NCBI GenBank assembly: GCA_000687695.1
Contig: JHWZ01000020.1
Span: forward strand, 1-33,126
Source of the DNA: Lachnospiraceae bacterium P6B14
GTDB lineage: Bacteria; Bacillota; Clostridia; Lachnospirales; Lachnospiraceae
Direction: 5' to 3'
Length of the DNA: 33,126 bases
A model generated the notes under the pieces. That model was not told the DNA's origin. It was given only the letters and a program-made list of their open reading frames with translations, and did no database searches. Each line of letters begins with the position of its first letter. The first letter of the stretch is position 1. Positions 17,548-26,278 of this stretch are shown piece after piece. A program made the translations under genes and the position numbers.

Positions 17548-18894
17548 ATGGATAAAATGGATGTGTATAACCGCCTTCCGATTTGGGGGCAAAACTTGGC
17601 ATGTTATGTAGAGGGCATGCGAATTAAGAATACTAGATACGGTAAATGCTTTTGGAAAAAGCTGAAGGAGTATGAAGAACGAGATGGGTGGAGTTATGAG
17701 CAAAAATGTGAGTATCGTGACAGAAAACTTCACAATATGATACATCATGCTTATAACACAGTGCCTTACTATCGAAGATTATTTGATGAACGAGGGATTA
17801 ATCCAGATAGTATACGCAGATTGGACGATATCAAAGTGTTGCCTGTGTTGACTAAGGAGATCGTGAATAATAATCCAGAGGATTTCTTGTCGGTAGGTTT
17901 TCCTAAGAAATACATGATTTCAGCTCACACGAGTGGTACAACAGGTGCTGGATTTATGTTTAAGACGACGCAGGAGGCAATATGTGAGCAATGGGCGGTA
18001 TGGTGGAGATATCGAAGAAGACTTGGGATTGGGATGAATACATTGTCTGGTAACTTTGGAACGAAGTTTGTTGTTCCCTCAAAGCAAAAGAAACCGCCAT
18101 TTTGGAGATACAACAAGCCTTGTAATCAGATATACTTTAGTGCTTTTCATGAAAAACCAGAGTATCTTAAAGATTATATTCAAGAGATTGTAGATAAAAA
18201 AATATCATGGATACATGGATATCCATCGTTGCTATCCGAATTAGCTAGTGAGGTGATTAGGGAGGGAAATAAAAAACTACGAAACCAAATTAGATTTGTG
18301 ACAATTGGTGCTGAAAACTTACTGGATTACCAAGCTGTAAATATTGAGAGAGCTTTTGGAGTCCATGTATATCAGCATTATGGATTGTCAGAGGGGGTAT
18401 CAAATTTTTCAGAGTATCCTGATGAGGTAATGTATATTGATGAGGATTTTGCTGCAACTGAATTTGTTGAAGAGAATGGTGTTGCTAGAATAATTGGATC
18501 GAATCTGGTAAACTATGCCATGCCATTGTTGAGATGGGATACAAAAGACGTTTGCGAGTTTACAGAAAACCAAACGGGAAGGAAGATTATTTCATTAGAT
18601 GGGAGAATTGAAGATTGTGTTGTTCTCCCGAGTGGAAAGAAGATTGGAAAATTGGATCATGTATTTAAAGATGCTGTGAACTTAAAAGAGGTGCAAATCA
18701 AGCAGTTAAAAAATTATGATTTAATCGTTTATTATGTTCCTAGAGGCGTTGGGTTTAGAGTTGATATCGAGCATTCGAGAAAACTGTTTAACCAGACATT
18801 TGGTGAACAAATTCATATAGAATACGAGAGAGTTGACGAGATTGAAAAGTCAAAAAGTGGTAAACTTCGATTTATTGTAAGTGAAATAAACTGA
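17548..18894 (+). CDS. CapK/PaaK-like adenylate-forming enzyme
   Basis: A 448-residue protein of the phenylacetate-CoA ligase/CapK type. The AMP-binding loop is HTSGTTGAGF (127-136), HYGLSEG (277-283) matches the second adenylation motif, and a small C-terminal domain follows. The 'YNTVPYYRRLFDERGI' region near residue 70 is typical of CapK proteins in capsule loci. It would activate a carboxylate as an acyl-adenylate or thioester in the cytoplasm. In this locus that could be an acyl group for an amino sugar or the carboxyl group of the uronic acid; neither is shown. It begins 3 bases after the previous stop, with AAAGGA upstream, so it is certainly in the same operon. Confidence 0.88.
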   Translation: MDKMDVYNRLPIWGQNLACYVEGMRIKNTRYGKCFWKKLKEYEERDGWSYEQKCEYRDRKLHNMIHHAYNTVPYYRRLFDERGINPDSIRRLDDIKVLPVLTKEIVNNNPEDFLSVGFPKKYMISAHTSGTTGAGFMFKTTQEAICEQWAVWWRYRRRLGIGMNTLSGNFGTKFVVPSKQKKPPFWRYNKPCNQIYFSAFHEKPEYLKDYIQEIVDKKISWIHGYPSLLSELASEVIREGNKKLRNQIRFVTIGAENLLDYQAVNIERAFGVHVYQHYGLSEGVSNFSEYPDEVMYIDEDFAATEFVEENGVARIIGSNLVNYAMPLLRWDTKDVCEFTENQTGRKIISLDGRIEDCVVLPSGKKIGKLDHVFKDAVNLKEVQIKQLKNYDLIVYYVPRGVGFRVDIEHSRKLFNQTFGEQIHIEYERVDEIEKSKSGKLRFIVSEIN

Positions 18895-18924
18895 GATTAT
18901 TATGTTATAATAGGAGAGCGAGAA

Positions 18925-19953
18925 TTGATTTTTGTTGGGGATGTCGCGATTCCTGCGAATGTATGTATTGAAAATGTTGAGTTACCAGATGCTTTTATGA
19001 ATGCTCCGGTAATAGCAAACCTTGAAGGGGCAATTGTGGCTGATGGTATAGTTTCAACGTCAGACCGTTGTGTTTTTAGCAACGATGTGGTTGTGAGTCA
19101 TTTAAAGTCATGGAATGTTAAAGGCGTAACAATGGCAAATAACCATATTACTGATATTCCAGATGCATTTGTTAGAACAAAAGAGCTACTTGAAAGAAAT
19201 GGTATCAACTATTGTGGAGCTGGGCGCGAAGAAGAAGCGAGTGAACCCATGTGGATTGAGGATAATGGGGAGCGAGTTTGCGTTTTTTCGTATGGTTGGG
19301 AAGTAATAGGTTGTAAGCCCCCGAATAAGAAAAGAATCGGAGTTAATTCGCTTGAACCAAAGCATATATTGAGCGATATTAGTTCATTTAGGCACGAGTA
19401 TTCAAGTGAACGGTTATATGTGACCTTACATTGGGATGTTGAATTGGAAAGATTTCCTATGCCTGCACACAGAGCACTTGCAAGGAAAATGGTTGAAGCT
19501 GGGGCGGATGCTGTTATTGGGCATCATCCCCATTGTGTTCAATCGTATGAACTACACATGGGAAAACCTATTTTTTATAGTATTGGGAATTGGATGTTCC
19601 CACAAGGAGTATTCAATAAAGGAATGGTTCGATATCCGGAATATAGTTTCAAGCAAATGGCGGTCGAAATAAGAAAAGAATGTGTGGTTGTATATGGTTT
19701 TAGATATGATATTGAAAGCAATTCTGTTTTTTTTGAACAAGAAAGACATATTCCTATGGAAAAAAAGTCATATATAAGCGATGATTATCTAGGTATGTCA
19801 GATAAGGATTACGTGAAGTGGTTTAAAAAAAACAGAATTAAGAATAAGATTCTTCCGGTCTATAAGTATTACAATAATGAATTGGAAAATAGGATTAAAG
19901 ATAGATTTGTGAGGATTAGACAAATGGCTATTAGAATCATGAGGCATGTTTAA
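18925..19953 (+). CDS. CapA/PgsA-type metallophosphatase-fold protein, without membrane anchor
   Basis: A 342-residue protein of the CapA (poly-gamma-glutamate capsule) family with a calcineurin-like metallophosphatase fold. Metal-binding motifs are in order: GD (5-6), NLEG (32-35), ANNH (71-74), LHWD (168-171), GHHPH (199-203) and YSIGN. The start is TTG with AGGAG 8 bases upstream, so the protein begins directly at the first metal motif. CapA and PgsA usually carry an N-terminal membrane anchor, which is missing here. It follows the CapK-like gene and abuts the next glycosyltransferase gene exactly. A phosphatase or ligase-partner role inside the cell is possible; the true activity is unknown. 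Confidence 0.88.
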   Translation: MIFVGDVAIPANVCIENVELPDAFMNAPVIANLEGAIVADGIVSTSDRCVFSNDVVVSHLKSWNVKGVTMANNHITDIPDAFVRTKELLERNGINYCGAGREEEASEPMWIEDNGERVCVFSYGWEVIGCKPPNKKRIGVNSLEPKHILSDISSFRHEYSSERLYVTLHWDVELERFPMPAHRALARKMVEAGADAVIGHHPHCVQSYELHMGKPIFYSIGNWMFPQGVFNKGMVRYPEYSFKQMAVEIRKECVVVYGFRYDIESNSVFFEQERHIPMEKKSYISDDYLGMSDKDYVKWFKKNRIKNKILPVYKYYNNELENRIKDRFVRIRQMAIRIMRHV

Positions 19954-21048
19954 ATGGATCACGATAGAAGAGATGGCGAGCGCTTGATTATTGCTGTTGT
20001 TGATGTAGCTGCCGAAAAAGGAGGAGCGCTAACCGTATTAAATGATTTTTATAATTATGTTAAAAACAATATGAAAACGGGTGTTTATTGGGTTTTTTTT
20101 GTTTCGGTAGTTGATTTAGATGATTGTAAAAATATAATGGTAGTAAAGTGCCCAGAGATTAAGAGGGGATGGATGGCCAGATTGAGGTGGGAACACAAGG
20201 TGTTTCCAAGATTGATTGACAAGTATCGTATAAATAGGGTATTATCGTTGCAGAATAAAGCGCTTCCTGTGGCGGGGGTGCGTCAATATGTTTACTTTCA
20301 TAATGCGATTCATTTTTTTCCTTTGTTCGATTTTTCTATAATTGATAGAACAGATAGGAGAAATTTTGTTTATAGGTTGATTGTGACGCCGTTAACTATG
20401 AGATCACTTCAGAAGGCTGATAAGGTTTTTGTACAGACTGATTCTGTTAGAGAGATGTTGTATAATAAATCTAAAGTGTTGGCGGAGGATATAATTGTAA
20501 TTAGACTTGGTGTCAATATTAATTGTAATGGTCAAGGGGAATCCAGAGATATAAAAGGGTATATATATCCATGTGGTCCAGTGACTTATAAGAAGCATGA
20601 AATAATTGTTGATGCCGTACGAAAAGCGGGAGATCTATTTGATGGGGAAGTTTTGTTTACGATAGAAGGGAATGAAAATGGATATGCAAAGAAGATAAGA
20701 AAAAAGAGTAGGAATTTGTTGAATGTCAGATTTGTTGGGCGTCTAGAAAGAGAGAGATTATTGAGTATGTATACCGAGTATGGTCTGATATTTGCTTCCG
20801 AAATAGAAACTGTCGGGATTCCCTTTTTGGAGGCCATGTCATATGGAAGTCCTGTTATTGCAAGAAACGTAGGCTATGCTAGAGAAGTGTTAGGTGAATA
20901 TGATAACGTTTATTATTATAATGACGCCAATGAATTGGCTGAGCTTATAAAGAAGTATAAATCCATGCAAAGAGGTGAAAGAATTCAATCAAATAGTGAG
21001 TCTGAATGGGGAAAGATTATGGAGATGGTTGCGGATGATGAATTGTAG
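19954..21048 (+). CDS. GT4 family glycosyltransferase
   Basis: A 364-residue glycosyltransferase, probably GT4. The N-terminal half has VVDVAAEKGGALTVLNDF and QYVYFHNAIHFFPL. The C-terminal half has VRFVGRLERERL and the donor-site block IETVGIPFLEAMSYGSPVIA, with the two Glu of the E-x7-E motif. It starts immediately after the CapA-like stop and its end overlaps the flippase start by 14 bases. No membrane segment is seen. GC content is low. Donor and acceptor cannot be predicted from sequence. Confidence 0.85.
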   Translation: MDHDRRDGERLIIAVVDVAAEKGGALTVLNDFYNYVKNNMKTGVYWVFFVSVVDLDDCKNIMVVKCPEIKRGWMARLRWEHKVFPRLIDKYRINRVLSLQNKALPVAGVRQYVYFHNAIHFFPLFDFSIIDRTDRRNFVYRLIVTPLTMRSLQKADKVFVQTDSVREMLYNKSKVLAEDIIVIRLGVNINCNGQGESRDIKGYIYPCGPVTYKKHEIIVDAVRKAGDLFDGEVLFTIEGNENGYAKKIRKKSRNLLNVRFVGRLERERLLSMYTEYGLIFASEIETVGIPFLEAMSYGSPVIARNVGYAREVLGEYDNVYYYNDANELAELIKKYKSMQRGERIQSNSESEWGKIMEMVADDEL

Positions 21049-22597
21049 GAGAATCGGCTCCGCCGGACGAGCAATGATATGGGGGATGGCTAATAGGACA
21101 CTATGCTTTGTCATGCCTATTGTTGTAAGAACTGTGTTATTGTATTGTGTTGGAATTGAGTATGTTGGATTGAATAGTCTGGCGAGTTCCTTTTTTTCAT
21201 TTACAAATCTTGGAATTGAAAGTGCGCTTGCGGCAGGCGCGTATTTAGTTTGGAATAAATACGAATATGACAAACTTCGAGAAATGCTGCGCTATTACAG
21301 AAAGGTATGTTTGACGGTTGCATGTGTTATTATGATAATCGGTCTTGCTTTTTGCCCTTTTTTGGGGATGTTTGCTCAAAAGGATGTACCAAATAATGTA
21401 AACATATATATTGTTTTTTTGATTTGGCTGTCAAATACGGTAATAGAATATGGTGTTTTTTGCTATAAAAAGGTGATACTTTATTGTGCTAAGCAAACGG
21501 ATGTTTCATTTAAAGTGTTGTTGCTTTTTAATTCTATTTGTTATGTTTCTCAGATTGTGGTTGTGTTAATTGTAAGGAATTACTATTTGTATGCGGTTAT
21601 GCTACCTTTGGTGACTTTGGTTAAATGCTTGGTTCTTGCACGCGTGATCGATAGACTGTATCCTGATTTGAAACTATCGAAAGAGAAGAATGACGATGTG
21701 GCGGGAGGTGTTGAAAAAGATGATAGACGTTTTGTGGCACAGAATACAAAAAAGAGATTAGCAGGGGTGTTTCTGCAACATGTTGGAGAAGTTCTTTTTC
21801 AAAGTGTTCCGCTGCTTATAATATCTCGCTATTTGGGAATGAAAACCCTAGGCGTGTTTGATGGATATTACATATGTATTACCGCTGTTTTTAGAATTAT
21901 TGATACAGTAAAGAACTCTATTGTTCCCACCGTTGGTAATGATATGGCTACAGAAGATATTGAATATAATAATATAAAGTTTATGAGAGTAAACTTTATA
22001 TACTTGTGGGCGCTATCTATTGGAACCATGTTAATGCTAGTCTTTATTCAACCAGTGATAGGTGTTTGGCAGGGAAAACAGAATACATTTGAAATGTCTT
22101 TTGTAATATGCCTTATTGTATTTATGTATGTTTATAAGGTTGGAGATATGGCGTTGACATATAAAGAAGCGGGAGGCTTGTGGTGGAGAGGAAAATGGGT
22201 TCCTCTATTAAGTGGGATGATTTCCCTAACGTTGTCGTTTGCTGTGGCTAAGTTGTTTGATGTTAGCGGAGTGATGATCGTAATGTCAATAGTTGCAACG
22301 CTTGTATATTTGCCAATGAGTACATTTATTTTGTTTAAATATTATTTTAAATCAATTGTTTGTTATAAGGCATTCTTGCTTACAATCTGTAAATGGACTG
22401 CATTTACTTTTGTTGTATGCTTGTTCATACTGATTGTGAGGGTTCTATTCTCTCTTGACTATTGGTGGGAATTTGCCATGGTGGGTTTTTTGTGTTGTCT
22501 CGTTGGTAATGTGTTATTGATTGTTATTAACCGAAACAATGATTTATTGACATATTGGAAATCCATAGTTTGCAAAAGGGTTCATCATTTATGTTAG
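21035..22597 (+). CDS. wzx: Wzx-type polysaccharide flippase (MOP superfamily)
   Basis: An integral membrane protein of 520 residues with about 12-14 hydrophobic segments, predicted to flip the lipid-linked oligosaccharide from the cytoplasmic to the outer face of the membrane. The N-terminal region (CFVMPIVVRTVLLYCVGIEYVGL) is typical of oligosaccharide flippases in Gram-positive capsule loci, and the Lys/Asp-rich mid loop (about 205-235) is typical of the family. The start is ATG at 21035 with GGAG 10 bases upstream, inside the end of the preceding gene. It is the only flippase in the window, so it should serve the whole pathway. The C-terminus overlaps a possible upstream start of the next gene. 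Confidence 0.88.
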   Translation: MMNCRRIGSAGRAMIWGMANRTLCFVMPIVVRTVLLYCVGIEYVGLNSLASSFFSFTNLGIESALAAGAYLVWNKYEYDKLREMLRYYRKVCLTVACVIMIIGLAFCPFLGMFAQKDVPNNVNIYIVFLIWLSNTVIEYGVFCYKKVILYCAKQTDVSFKVLLLFNSICYVSQIVVVLIVRNYYLYAVMLPLVTLVKCLVLARVIDRLYPDLKLSKEKNDDVAGGVEKDDRRFVAQNTKKRLAGVFLQHVGEVLFQSVPLLIISRYLGMKTLGVFDGYYICITAVFRIIDTVKNSIVPTVGNDMATEDIEYNNIKFMRVNFIYLWALSIGTMLMLVFIQPVIGVWQGKQNTFEMSFVICLIVFMYVYKVGDMALTYKEAGGLWWRGKWVPLLSGMISLTLSFAVAKLFDVSGVMIVMSIVATLVYLPMSTFILFKYYFKSIVCYKAFLLTICKWTAFTFVVCLFILIVRVLFSLDYWWEFAMVGFLCCLVGNVLLIVINRNNDLLTYWKSIVCKRVHHLC

Positions 22598-22598
22598 T

Positions 22599-22605
22599 GG
22601 GGGGG
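22599..22605 (+). repeat. G7 tract in the translation-start region of the second wzy-like gene
   Basis: Seven G lie between two in-frame ATG codons (22591 and 22609) and just upstream of the likelier one. Slippage would change the ribosome-binding region or put the upstream ATG out of frame while leaving the downstream ATG untouched. A regulatory effect is possible but speculative. Confidence 0.5.
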
Positions 22606-22608
22606 AAA

Positions 22609-23844
22609 ATGAGATTTATTTCTTGCAGGGTTGGGCATGATAGCCTGGTTCGGATAATGATTATCATTGTTGGGTTATCCTCTGTTATGCCGGTAACTAG
22701 AGTAGGGGTTTCAATAAGAGTGTGCGCGGTTGTGTTGACAGTATTGATTGCATCTGTTGGTCCAGAGTGCACTTTGAAACTGGATAGAAGTAGATTGATG
22801 ATTATTGCATGTATGGGTTTGGCAATGCTGGTTTCAGTGTCGTATGGAATTGTTCAGTTTGAATTCATTAATTCTAATCTTGTTGTTCATGAGATTTCGA
22901 GATTTGGATATATTGCATTGATACTATTTATGCTATCGCAAACTGAAATAGAGATTGGAACGGTCCATTTAATGATACTTATTATAGCATTTTTTACTAT
23001 TTTTATAGGATTCATTCAGTATTTTTATCCGGATGTTGCAAATGATTTCATAATGAAGTATTATGTTGAGGGGGATGAAATGCCAATCCATATGCAAATA
23101 TCGTATTATCGGGATAAGAGGATTGGCTCCTTATTTATAAATCCTAATATTGGGGGGGCTGCAATAGTGTTATGCATGCCTTACTTTATTCACTATTTTA
23201 TTGAAAAAAAAAGATTATTAGACGGTTTTATGGTTGTTTTGTCCGTGGTTTTTATAGTTATGACTGGTTCTAGAACGAGTTTAGCAATTGGCTTGGCAAT
23301 CATAGGTTATACAATGATTGTGGAAAGACGATCTTTTTGGCTTAAAGTATCGATAGTGATTGTTTTGGCAGCTTTGTTTTGTTTTGTTTTTTATTCTTTG
23401 TTTTACGATGTTGGTGGAATAAGGATATTAAAGTTTGGTAGTGGAATTAGAGAAGGTGGATCCTTAAGGATAAAGATTCAGATTCTTGATGAATATATCA
23501 GAGATAGCAATTTCTTTTCACTGTTTTTTGGATCAATTACAGATTTGGGTTTTGAAGGTGCAGATTCGGAGTGGGTATATGTATTCTCGTTGTTTGGTTT
23601 ATTTGGACTATGTTGGTATATTATTCTTCTTAAACAAATATGGACGAATTACTGTATTCCAAAATTGATTCGTCACATGTATGTAATTATTATTGCATTG
23701 GCAGGATTAACAGAAAGCATTATATTCTGTATGCCAATCTTGCCCATGACATTAGTTGCATCGTTGTGTAGGCAGAGAAAACATGATTGGAGGAATTCGA
23801 ATGAGAATATTGGTATGTGCTACGGTTGTTCCAAACGATTATGA
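22609..23844 (+). CDS. wzy: Wzy-type polymerase / O-antigen ligase family membrane protein
   Basis: A membrane protein of 411 residues with about 10-12 hydrophobic segments, predicted to polymerise flipped repeat units on the outer face of the membrane. Family-like marks are NPNIGGAAIV near 180, MTGSRTS near 220 and a hydrophilic loop with REGGSLRIKIQILDEYI near 285. It is shorter than the Wzy_C protein at the operon start and lacks the large insertion. ATG at 22609 is favoured because the purine-rich G7 tract precedes it by a few bases; ATG at 22591 is the alternative. A second G7 tract (23152-23158) encodes part of the NPNIGG motif. The next gene begins inside its 3' end with a 44-base overlap. 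Confidence 0.85.
   Translation: MRFISCRVGHDSLVRIMIIIVGLSSVMPVTRVGVSIRVCAVVLTVLIASVGPECTLKLDRSRLMIIACMGLAMLVSVSYGIVQFEFINSNLVVHEISRFGYIALILFMLSQTEIEIGTVHLMILIIAFFTIFIGFIQYFYPDVANDFIMKYYVEGDEMPIHMQISYYRDKRIGSLFINPNIGGAAIVLCMPYFIHYFIEKKRLLDGFMVVLSVVFIVMTGSRTSLAIGLAIIGYTMIVERRSFWLKVSIVIVLAALFCFVFYSLFYDVGGIRILKFGSGIREGGSLRIKIQILDEYIRDSNFFSLFFGSITDLGFEGADSEWVYVFSLFGLFGLCWYIILLKQIWTNYCIPKLIRHMYVIIIALAGLTESIIFCMPILPMTLVASLCRQRKHDWRNSNENIGMCYGCSKRL
23152..23158 (+). repeat. G7 tract inside the second wzy-like gene
   Basis: Seven G encode Gly-Gly and the first base of Ala in the NPNIGGA motif. Loss of one G would give a TAG stop four codons after the preceding Ile. Gain of one G would give a TGA stop about 17 codons on. 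Seven is short for frequent slippage, so this is a weaker candidate than the G9 tracts. Confidence 0.6.
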
Positions 23845-24895
23845 AAATATGATTGAAGGAGTTTCTGTTGCAGGAAACAGGTTTTTAAACAATTTAATTC
23901 GAGAGCTCGAATTAGAGAATGAAGTCTTGGTTCTTGCGTATCTAGGATATGGCGTGGATGACAAAAACTGGAATCGCCTTGTTTTAGACAAGAAAGATGG
24001 ATGGTTTTATGTAAATGGGCGAGTTCCAAAGATTAAGAGTATTATAGAGTATAGAAGAAAAATGAAGAGAGAGATTCAAAGATCTGAATATGTCATTGTA
24101 TATAACCCGACTTATTGCTATTTGGGGTTTGCTCGTTTGGCGCGAAAGAGTAATGTGAAATCTGTGATGGTCTTAGCGGATTATTCGCCGGAGAGTGCTT
24201 ACCGCAATTTGCTTAGAAAGTTTTATTCTAAGATTCAAAGAAAAGATATTAGGAGTTATGATAAAGTCGTTGCTTTGTCCGATTTTTCAAAAAAAATGCT
24301 AAATAAAAAGCAAGAATTTGTTTGCATGGAGGGCGGCATTAATCAGAAGGTGTTTGAATTCTTTAATGAAGAAAAAAAATCGGAGGAGAAACTTGTTTTA
24401 ATGTATGCAGGGCTGTTAAGCGGATCAACGGGGGTGGACATGTTGCTTGAGGCGTTTAGTAAGTTTGAAAGACCTGATGTTGAACTGTGGATTAGCGGTA
24501 AAGGTCCATTAAAGGAATTTGTCTGCGATTATGCTAAGAGCGACAAGAGAATAAAGTTTTTTGGAGTCATGGAATATAAGGATTACTTGGTTAAGCTCGG
24601 AGAAGCATCTGTATTAGTTAATCCTAGGAATATGAACTATCCTGAGAATGCATTCAATTTTCCTTCTAAGATATTTGAGTATCTTGCCACGGGAAAACCA
24701 ATTATTTCAACAAAGTTTTATGGCTGGGAGAGGTTTAGAGAATATATTTGGTTTTACAATTCGACAGCTGATGATCTAAGAGATGGATTTGAAATGATAG
24801 ATAGAGAATCAGATATTGGGTTTGAGAAACGACGTAAGTTTGCAGAAACTTATTTATGGGAGAGACAAGTTAAGAAAGTTATTGACACGGATTGA
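23801..24895 (+). CDS. GT4 family glycosyltransferase
   Basis: A 364-residue GT-B-fold glycosyltransferase, GT4-like. The start is the ATG beginning MRILVCATV, with GGAGG 7 bases upstream, inside the end of the wzy-like gene. The C-terminal half has LVLMYAGLLSGSTGVDMLLEA, ELWISGKGPL, IKFFGVMEYKDY and the donor block FNFPSKIFEYLATGKPIIST. No membrane segment is present. Strong coupling to the polymerase gene by overlap argues that it acts on the same repeat unit. Donor and acceptor are unknown. Confidence 0.87.
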   Translation: MRILVCATVVPNDYENMIEGVSVAGNRFLNNLIRELELENEVLVLAYLGYGVDDKNWNRLVLDKKDGWFYVNGRVPKIKSIIEYRRKMKREIQRSEYVIVYNPTYCYLGFARLARKSNVKSVMVLADYSPESAYRNLLRKFYSKIQRKDIRSYDKVVALSDFSKKMLNKKQEFVCMEGGINQKVFEFFNEEKKSEEKLVLMYAGLLSGSTGVDMLLEAFSKFERPDVELWISGKGPLKEFVCDYAKSDKRIKFFGVMEYKDYLVKLGEASVLVNPRNMNYPENAFNFPSKIFEYLATGKPIISTKFYGWERFREYIWFYNSTADDLRDGFEMIDRESDIGFEKRRKFAETYLWERQVKKVIDTD

Positions 24896-24973
24896 AATAT
24901 GGGTATTTGTAGATGATTGGGAATTGAAGTTATATGAATCGTTGTGCAATGGACTGAATAAAAAGGGAGAGAT

Positions 24974-26278
24974 ATGATTAAGGATAATAACCACAAATTA
25001 AAGAATGGAAATACAAGTCATAGGCGACCTTGCGTTCTTACGTTGGGGGTGTATTTAGAAAAGTATTCTCCTGAGATTGGTGGCTCTGCAAGCCTTTCAG
25101 CCACGGTTTTGTCTGATCTTATTGATAAATACAAGAATAATATGTGTCAATTTAGAATGGTAGTTCTTTTTAAAGGGAAACTATCCGAAAAAGGTTTCGT
25201 TGATGAAAATGGTATAGGTTATATCAACATAAATAGATTTAAGATGAAATCAGTTTTAAATTGTTATGCCGTTCAGACAGTGTATGCAATCAGAAACATA
25301 AAAAGACGGCTATGGTTGAGAACGCCTATAAAAGCGAGGGCATCTTGGTTGGACATGTTGGCAAAAAAGGAGAATATCGATTTGTTTTGGTTTGTATCAC
25401 CGGTTTTGGAACACTTACAGACACCATATATATATACTGTATGGGATTTGGGACATCGAGATTTTCCTGAGTTTCCTGAGATGCGAGGAGATACTTATAA
25501 ATGGAACTTGAGAGAAATGACTTATATGGAGATGCTTCCGCGAGCCAGTTATGTTTTGACAGGGAACGAACAAGGAAAGAGGGATATTATTGAGAACTAT
25601 CCGTTGCCTGAAAAACGATTAAGGATTGTGCCTTTTATGATTTCTTCTTTTTGCAATAAAAAAGAAAAAAAACCATCATATGAATTGCCATGTGATTATT
25701 TTGTTTATCCTGCACAGTTTTGGGCTCACAAAAACCATATAAGAATTGTTCAAGCTGTTGATATACTTAAAAACGAATATGGAATCAAAGCAAATATTCT
25801 TTTTACTGGCAGAGATTATATAAACAAGAATTATTTGATTGATGAAGTAAAAAAAAGAGGATTAGAGGATAATATCTTATTTCTTGGTTTTGTGCCGGAT
25901 GAGGAGTTGCACTGGATATATACACACTCTTTAGGAATGATTTATGCATCGTTAATGGGACCGAATAATCTTCCGCCAATAGAGGCGTGTTATTTGGAAT
26001 GTCCTGTAATCCTCTCTGATCTAGTTGGACATAGAGAAGAAATAGGTGACGCGGCTTTGTATTTTGATGGATATGACGCAAAATCGCTTGCAGAATGTAT
26101 GAAGAGGTTGTATTCTCCGTCAGAGAGAAAAGAATTAATTAAAAGGGGAAAGGCTGTATCAGAAAGGTTTAATAATTGTGGTTATTCGACGCCTATCATA
26201 AAAATAGTTGATGAGTTTTCAAAAAAACTTGAGTGCTGGAAGGGGGTGTCGAACAGTGGAAAAGATCAAGTCGGATGA
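24974..26278 (+). CDS. GT4 family glycosyltransferase
   Basis: A 434-residue glycosyltransferase of the GT4 type. Motifs are GGSASLSATV near residue 36, a mid region with YTVWDLGHRDFPEF, then FVYPAQFWAHKNH, ANILFTGRDY, ILFLGFVPDEELHWIY and GPNNLPPIEACYLECPVI in the donor domain, with the usual C-terminal helix. The 'AQFWAHKNH' and 'NLPPIEA' motifs are typical of mannosyl- and rhamnosyl-transferase-like GT4 members. GGGAGAG about 5 bases before the ATG supports the start. A 78-base gap separates it from the previous gene; I see no strong promoter there. The cupin gene overlaps its end by 23 bases. Confidence 0.87.
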   Translation: MIKDNNHKLKNGNTSHRRPCVLTLGVYLEKYSPEIGGSASLSATVLSDLIDKYKNNMCQFRMVVLFKGKLSEKGFVDENGIGYININRFKMKSVLNCYAVQTVYAIRNIKRRLWLRTPIKARASWLDMLAKKENIDLFWFVSPVLEHLQTPYIYTVWDLGHRDFPEFPEMRGDTYKWNLREMTYMEMLPRASYVLTGNEQGKRDIIENYPLPEKRLRIVPFMISSFCNKKEKKPSYELPCDYFVYPAQFWAHKNHIRIVQAVDILKNEYGIKANILFTGRDYINKNYLIDEVKKRGLEDNILFLGFVPDEELHWIYTHSLGMIYASLMGPNNLPPIEACYLECPVILSDLVGHREEIGDAALYFDGYDAKSLAECMKRLYSPSERKELIKRGKAVSERFNNCGYSTPIIKIVDEFSKKLECWKGVSNSGKDQVG

